From an uncultured Microbacterium sp. (lineage in GTDB: Bacteria; Actinomycetota; Actinomycetes; Actinomycetales; Microbacteriaceae), in NCBI GenBank assembly GCA_947647645.1, contig CANSLE010000084.1, positions 1-8,744 on the forward strand: a stretch of 8,744 nucleotides of DNA, read 5' to 3'. Shown piece by piece: positions 6,501 to 8,744 of this stretch. Position 1 is the first letter of the stretch. Each line of letters begins with the position of its first letter. Position numbers and translations under genes: made by a program. The notes beneath the pieces are model-generated. The model searched no databases. It was not told the DNA's origin and saw only the letters and a program-made list of their open reading frames with translations.

Positions 6501-7961
6501 CCGGCGCACCCCGCCGCGGCCCTCCGAACGCTTGGCAACCAGCTCCTCGAGTTCCGCCAGCAATCGCGCCGCAGCGGGGACATCGGAAGCCAGGGGTGTC
6601 GACACCGGCGTGTGCGGGGAATCGACATGCGGCATCCACTTCATCCACGACCACTCGTCTGCGGCCGCCCCCATCGCCAACGCGCAGATCGCGACATCGG
6701 CCGGGGAATGCAGCGCCGTCACCTGCAACAGCAGCGCCCGCGCGATCGCCGCGGCGACGGCATCCTCCGCAGCGATCCCGATTGCACCGGCATCCGCGAA
6801 CCGCTCCACGACGGGGACACCGTCGACGCGGGCGTGCTCATCCACGAGCGACCGGAGTCGCTCCCACTCCTCGGTCGCACCGAGATCGCGCGCCGGCAAC
6901 TGCACCTGCGTGCGGGACGGGAGCTCACCCAGTCCGAGCCGCACCGACAGGAACGCCGCGTGCTCCGGCATCCGCGTCCACAACAGCGGCGAGCGCTCCG
7001 CCACCGCCGTCAACGCTTCTCGCGTGGAGGGGGCCTCACGGAGCCGATGCTCCCGCTCCCTAATCACGCCGTCGGCGAGCTCGGTGCGTAGGCTCTCGAG
7101 ACCGTCGGTGAATCGCTTCTGCTCGTCGCGTGACTGCCGCTTCTGCCGCACCCGCTGGTCCCACCATGATGCGACCATCAGCACCGGACTCAACGCGATG
7201 AACACCAGCATCAGCGGATTTCGGGTCAACGCGAACAGCACCGCTCCCGCCACGATCGGGGCGACCACCGCGATCCACGCCAAACGGGGCCGCTCACCCG
7301 CCCGGGGAAGCGCGGGAGCGGCGATCTCACCACCCAGCCACGGCTCCACCACGCGCGGCGATCGCGAGAACGACGACACCGAGCTGGCCGCCACGCCGCG
7401 CGAGGGCAACACCTCGACGCGCAGTTTCGAGTCGCCGATCATCAGCCGGTCACGCGGCGTCAGGACCGCCCGCTCGGCCCGCGCACCGTTGACCTCGATG
7501 CCGTTCGCCGAGTTCAGATCGTCGACCACCGCCGACTCACCGCTGACCGTCACACTCGCATGCCGACGCGACACCAAACCGTCCTGCAGCCGCACCTGCA
7601 CCGCCGGATCACGACCGATGAAGTTCGCACCCTCGCCGAGCAGGAACACCGCCCCCTCATCGGGGCCCTCCACCACCGTCACCCGGGCACGCACGTCGTC
7701 CCCCGCGACGGTCTCGGCCACCGGCTCCGCGACGGCCACCCGGGCTCCCGATCGCACCCCCGACTCGTGGATCGACAGCAGCGGATTCACCACGCGCGGC
7801 GCCGTGCCGTCTCCCGCATCCACCCACAACGTCAACGACGTCGACCGGGCCGCCCCCGCCAACCGACGCGCCACATCCCCCACCGTCGCCGTCGCATCGC
7901 ACGTCACCACGACATCCCGCGGCGGCGCCTCCGGCGATTCCACAACCAGCTTCAGCCTCAC
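3579..7961 (-). CDS. eccC: FHA-containing EccC/EssC-type FtsK/SpoIIIE ATPase, T7SS coupling motor
   Basis: A 1460-residue membrane ATPase that recognises Esx-type substrates and drives type VII export. Start GTG 7961 follows an AGGGGG site five bases away. Order of parts: residues 1-80, a beta-grasp-looking region (T-V-G-D-V-A-R-R-L...S-G-V-R-S-G-A-R-V-A-V) resembling YukD/EsaB ubiquitin-like proteins; ~93-187, an FHA domain with G-R-D (116-118), S-R-R-H-A (131-135) and N-S-A-N-G (150-154); two adjacent membrane helices (~227-266); ATPase 1 with Walker A G-G-T-S-G-A-G-K-S (689-697) and Walker B ending I-D-E (D796, E797); ATPase 2 with Walker A G-G-G-T-G-K-T-T (1011-1018) and Walker B ending I-D-G (no Glu); ATPase 3 with G-P-F-G-S-G-R-T-T (1277-1285, Lys replaced by Arg). 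Three tandem ATPases are the signature of EccC/EssC. The FHA-first layout resembles Bacillota EssC more than mycobacterial EccC. Only the first ATPase looks fully catalytic. The family call is firm; the symbol is by family. Confidence 0.93.
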   Translation of the reverse strand: MRLKLVVESPEAPPRDVVVTCDATATVGDVARRLAGAARSTSLTLWVDAGDGTAPRVVNPLLSIHESGVRSGARVAVAEPVAETVAGDDVRARVTVVEGPDEGAVFLLGEGANFIGRDPAVQVRLQDGLVSRRHASVTVSGESAVVDDLNSANGIEVNGARAERAVLTPRDRLMIGDSKLRVEVLPSRGVAASSVSSFSRSPRVVEPWLGGEIAAPALPRAGERPRLAWIAVVAPIVAGAVLFALTRNPLMLVFIALSPVLMVASWWDQRVRQKRQSRDEQKRFTDGLESLRTELADGVIREREHRLREAPSTREALTAVAERSPLLWTRMPEHAAFLSVRLGLGELPSRTQVQLPARDLGATEEWERLRSLVDEHARVDGVPVVERFADAGAIGIAAEDAVAAAIARALLLQVTALHSPADVAICALAMGAAADEWSWMKWMPHVDSPHTPVSTPLASDVPAAARLLAELEELVAKRSEGRGGVRRVRSHLQGATPGAVDVWEPVQSDPVTPAVVLFVADAAGVDRGRLVQLAEDGPDVGVYTIWVERHPQELPVVCRTFVSYAYGTPTTSFVRHGSTIALAAVETVDRDRAMAVARSLAPLEDDGAPVLDESDLPRAVRLVDLFEDDIASDPDAVRGRWVRSDSLTSRWMPGEANREPAGLTALVGQGAAGPLRIDLRRDGPHALVGGTSGAGKSEFLQTWILGMAVEQSPDRLTFLLVDYKGGSAFGDCVSLPHTVGLVTDLTPHLVARALTSLRAELKRREELFAEKGAKDLATLEERGDPDAPPALVIVIDEFAALVTEVPEFVDGVIDIAQRGRSLGLHLIMATQRPAGVIKESLRANTNLRVALRVADEADSMDVLGTPRAAWFDADTPGRAAAKLGAGRVRDFQTAYVGGRASAATPDAAIHVRDLPFAPGQSWSDPAPRRHRSGPRDIERITETIRVAATDLALATPRRPWLDPLPATLALGELTQTGGAVVVGIQDEPARQRQSPFGWEWDAAGSVAVFGGGGTGKTTLLRTVAAAAASGPEPAWIYAVDTAGGLAMLRELPHVGAVIGGGDSERVSRLLSGLSDEAQTRARLFADRDAATLTDYNRQASAPLPRIVLLIDGMAAFRTEYEFADSGRLFDTFAQLLSSGRQVGIHIVITAERYAALPQSILASVPERIVLRMPSAAEADIAGLPRDLLDDAEPGRAYAHGLEVQIALPAGSADLATQAAELRAIAPPPVPAPAVRRLEEHIAWSSLPATVGAAPTYGVADDTLDAVAIPDGLFVVTGPFGSGRTTAMRTIAHSTHVAIPHLPAYLLSGRPGELGDALAWTEVAVDPDTAGILAGTLTAQLNRADAEPIFVVIEGSGDFEGTPAESAVAQLMKAARRSPRTRMLVETDTVTAGSAWQIFSELKTARAGIVLQPEEADGASIFRVQFPRATRADFPVGRGFAVTAGRVRRVQVAVLSPEKGT
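3582..3601 (-). terminator. GC hairpin at the eccC stop codon (possible weak terminator or processing site)
   Basis: A 7-bp perfect stem (TGTCCCC / GGGGACA) with a six-base loop covers the last codons of eccC and abuts its TGA. On the minus strand it is not followed by a U-run, so it is not a canonical intrinsic terminator. It could partly terminate, or stabilise RNA ends and so uncouple expression of the motor gene from the secreted proteins downstream. Confidence 0.3.
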
Positions 7962-7990
7962 GCCAACCCCCTACAACCACCGAGAGCGAC

Positions 7991-8018
7991 AGGCTACCCC
8001 GACGCCGCGAGTCGCAAC
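7991..8018 (-). promoter_or_regulatory. Possible eccC promoter
   Basis: On the minus strand a TAGCCT box (7991-7996, fits the actinobacterial TANNNT -10 pattern) lies about 30 bases from the eccC start, with GTTGCG (8013-8018) 16 bases upstream as a weak -35. The position is right, but the match is poor, so this is tentative. Confidence 0.3.
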
Positions 8019-8116
8019 GCACGTGCTGAGCTCCCCGTGCGACGTGCCAACCTGGGCGACGGCGGGCGCAGTGGTATTCACGGGATCGCGTCACGGACAT
8101 CTTCACCGTCCCCCGT

Positions 8117-8138
8117 CTCGCCCGCGCCTCGCCCGCGC
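8117..8138 (+). repeat. Perfect 11-bp tandem repeat abutting the MFS promoter
   Basis: CTCGCCCGCGC occurs twice with no gap (8117-8127 and 8128-8138) and ends two bases before the -35 box at 8141. An 11-bp period puts both copies on the same DNA face, the geometry of activator half-sites. It may equally be chance in GC-rich DNA. Confidence 0.6.
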
Positions 8139-8140
8139 GG

Positions 8141-8169
8141 TTGACAGCTCTCCCGAGCCGGCGCATAGT
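8141..8169 (+). promoter_or_regulatory. Sigma70-type promoter of the MFS transporter gene
   Basis: Perfect -35 TTGACA (8141-8146), exactly 17 bases of spacer, and -10 CATAGT (8164-8169, four of six consensus bases). Transcription would start near 8176, giving a leader of about 118 nt. The spacer holds an inverted repeat GCTC-TCCC-GAGC (8147-8158), a place where a repressor could sit, as is common for drug-efflux genes. Confidence 0.7.
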
Positions 8170-8253
8170 GTCACTGAGATTCCAGCACACGTCCTCGGCG
8201 GCGAGAGCATACGGGTCAGCCATCCTGGCGTGATCTCCGTGGCTCGAAAAGGG

Positions 8254-8267
8254 AATGCACTCGCATT
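8254..8267 (+). promoter_or_regulatory. Small stem-loop just upstream of the MFS ribosome binding site
   Basis: AATGC-ACTC-GCATT forms a 5-bp stem with a four-base loop, 13 bases before the AAGGAG site. It hides an in-frame ATG (8255) that would add 13 residues to the transporter. It could tune translation, but the stem is short. Confidence 0.25.
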
Positions 8268-8280
8268 TGCCAACGCCAAC

Positions 8281-8286
8281 AAGGAG
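8281..8286 (+). promoter_or_regulatory. Ribosome binding site of the MFS gene
   Basis: AAGGAG with seven bases to ATG 8294. This selects 8294 over the in-frame ATG at 8255, whose AAGGG run is too close to serve it. Confidence 0.75.
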
Positions 8287-8293
8287 ACGTGTC

Positions 8294-8744
8294 ATGGTTA
8301 CTCGTTCGTCCGCTGACGGCCCCTTCCGGTCGACTTCTCAGCCTGATTCTGCGCGAGAGTCTCTGCGCCCGGCCTGGGTTGCTCTGCTCGGCCTCTCGGC
8401 AGTGTTCCTGTTCGAGATGCTCGACAACTCGGTCCTCAACGTCGCACTGCCCACCATCGGCCGGGAGCTTCAGACCTCCACGACGGGACTGCAATGGGTC
8501 ACTGGTGTCTACTCCGTCGTGTTCGGGGGTCTGATGCTGTTCTTCGGCGCGCTCGCCGACCGCGTGGGACGGCGCCGCATCATGTTGATCGGACTCCTGC
8601 TGCTCGGCCTCGCGAGCCTCGCCACGGCATTCGTGGTGACAGCTGCGCAGTTGATCGCCGTGCGCGCGGTGACGGGTGTCGCCGCCGCGATGACCACTCC
8701 AGGTTCACTCGCTCTCGCGTTCCGCCTGTTCCGCTCCGATGAGG
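8294..8744 (+). CDS. MFS drug/H+ antiporter, DHA2 (14-TM) type, 5' part only
   Basis: The first 150 codons of a major facilitator superfamily transporter that continues past the window. After a polar start of about 28 residues, the first membrane helix runs into L-D-N-S-V-L-N-V-A-L-P-T-I-G, the DHA2-type motif at the end of TM1 (L-D-x-T-V-V-N-V-A-L-P). The second helix region leads to G-A-L-A-D-R-V-G-R-R-R, the universal MFS motif A between TM2 and TM3. Further hydrophobic helices follow, with R-A-V-T-G-V-A-A-A and P-G-S-L-A-L TM4-5-type elements. Members of the EmrB/QacA group export drugs, dyes or antibiotics with proton exchange; the substrate here cannot be told. The gene is transcribed divergently from the T7SS cassette with its own promoter and is likely functionally separate. 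A local TetR/MarR-type regulator is not visible in the window and could lie beyond the right edge. Confidence 0.9.
   Translation, partial: MVTRSSADGPFRSTSQPDSARESLRPAWVALLGLSAVFLFEMLDNSVLNVALPTIGRELQTSTTGLQWVTGVYSVVFGGLMLFFGALADRVGRRRIMLIGLLLLGLASLATAFVVTAAQLIAVRAVTGVAAAMTTPGSLALAFRLFRSDE

Larger units (their letters stand above)
7962..8293. other. Divergent intergenic region between eccC and the MFS gene
   Basis: 332 bp with no convincing gene. It holds the presumed upstream signals of eccC (leftward) at its left end, an 11-bp tandem repeat and a strong-looking rightward promoter in the middle, and a roughly 120-nt leader before the transporter on the right. Reading frames that cross it are continuations of antisense shadows of eccC. 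Confidence 0.7.

Noticed and set aside
6014..7063. Plus-strand proline/arginine-rich open frame of 349 codons
   Set aside because: Low-complexity shadow frame opposite the linker and second half of eccC.
6331..8316. Plus-strand open frame of 661 codons running through the divergent promoter region
   Set aside because: Serine/arginine/threonine-rich shadow of eccC with no recognisable motif; its end overlaps the MFS start and its frame crosses the promoter.
8230..8316. GTG-initiated leader peptide overlapping the MFS start
   Set aside because: No ribosome binding site before the GTG and no composition typical of a regulatory leader peptide.
1..8744. tRNA, rRNA or CRISPR arrays
   Set aside because: No cloverleaf-like anticodon arms, rRNA-like stretches or regularly spaced repeats were seen on either strand.

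Overview
The window is high-GC DNA with a strong bias to G/C at third codon positions. It carries GTG starts, purine-rich ribosome binding sites and WXG100/EccC-type secretion genes, which together point to an actinobacterium. A Microbacteriaceae-like host (Microbacterium or a relative) is a reasonable guess from the style of the proteins, but it is not proven.

Layout. (1) Positions 1-312, plus strand: the 5' part of an IS3-family transposase orfA with no visible start codon, cut off within its leucine-rich C-terminal part. (2) Positions 313-7961, minus strand, read right to left: a 1460-residue EccC/EssC-type triple-ATPase coupling protein with a ubiquitin-like region and an FHA domain at its N-terminus; a 98-residue WXG100-family (Esx) protein; a 93-residue second Esx-like protein with a W-L-G turn; a ~601-residue protein with an N-terminal WXG-like helical region and a C-terminal DUF1023 alpha/beta hydrolase; and two paralogous lipoproteins, the distal one truncated by fusion to the IS remnant. 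(3) Positions 7962-8293: a divergent intergenic region with a good sigma70-type promoter facing right. (4) Positions 8294-8744, plus strand: the 5' end of a DHA2-type (14-TM) major facilitator drug transporter running off the window.

How the genes fit together. The minus-strand genes look like a compact type VII secretion (T7SS) cargo cassette: motor (EccC-like), small helical secretion partners, a hydrolase fused to a WXG-like secretion region, then exported lipoproteins. Gene spacing is tight: 11 bp between the two small genes, a GTGA overlap into the hydrolase, a short overlap into lipoprotein 1, and a second GTGA overlap into lipoprotein 2. The most interesting reading is an effector-immunity module, in which the hydrolase is a secreted (lipase/esterase-like) toxin and the surface lipoproteins protect the producer, with duplication of the immunity gene followed by IS-associated decay of one copy. 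A functional analogy exists in the Staphylococcus aureus T7SS lipase TslA and its lipoprotein antagonist TilA. The role of the present genes is inference only. No EccB, EccD, EccE or mycosin gene is visible in the window.
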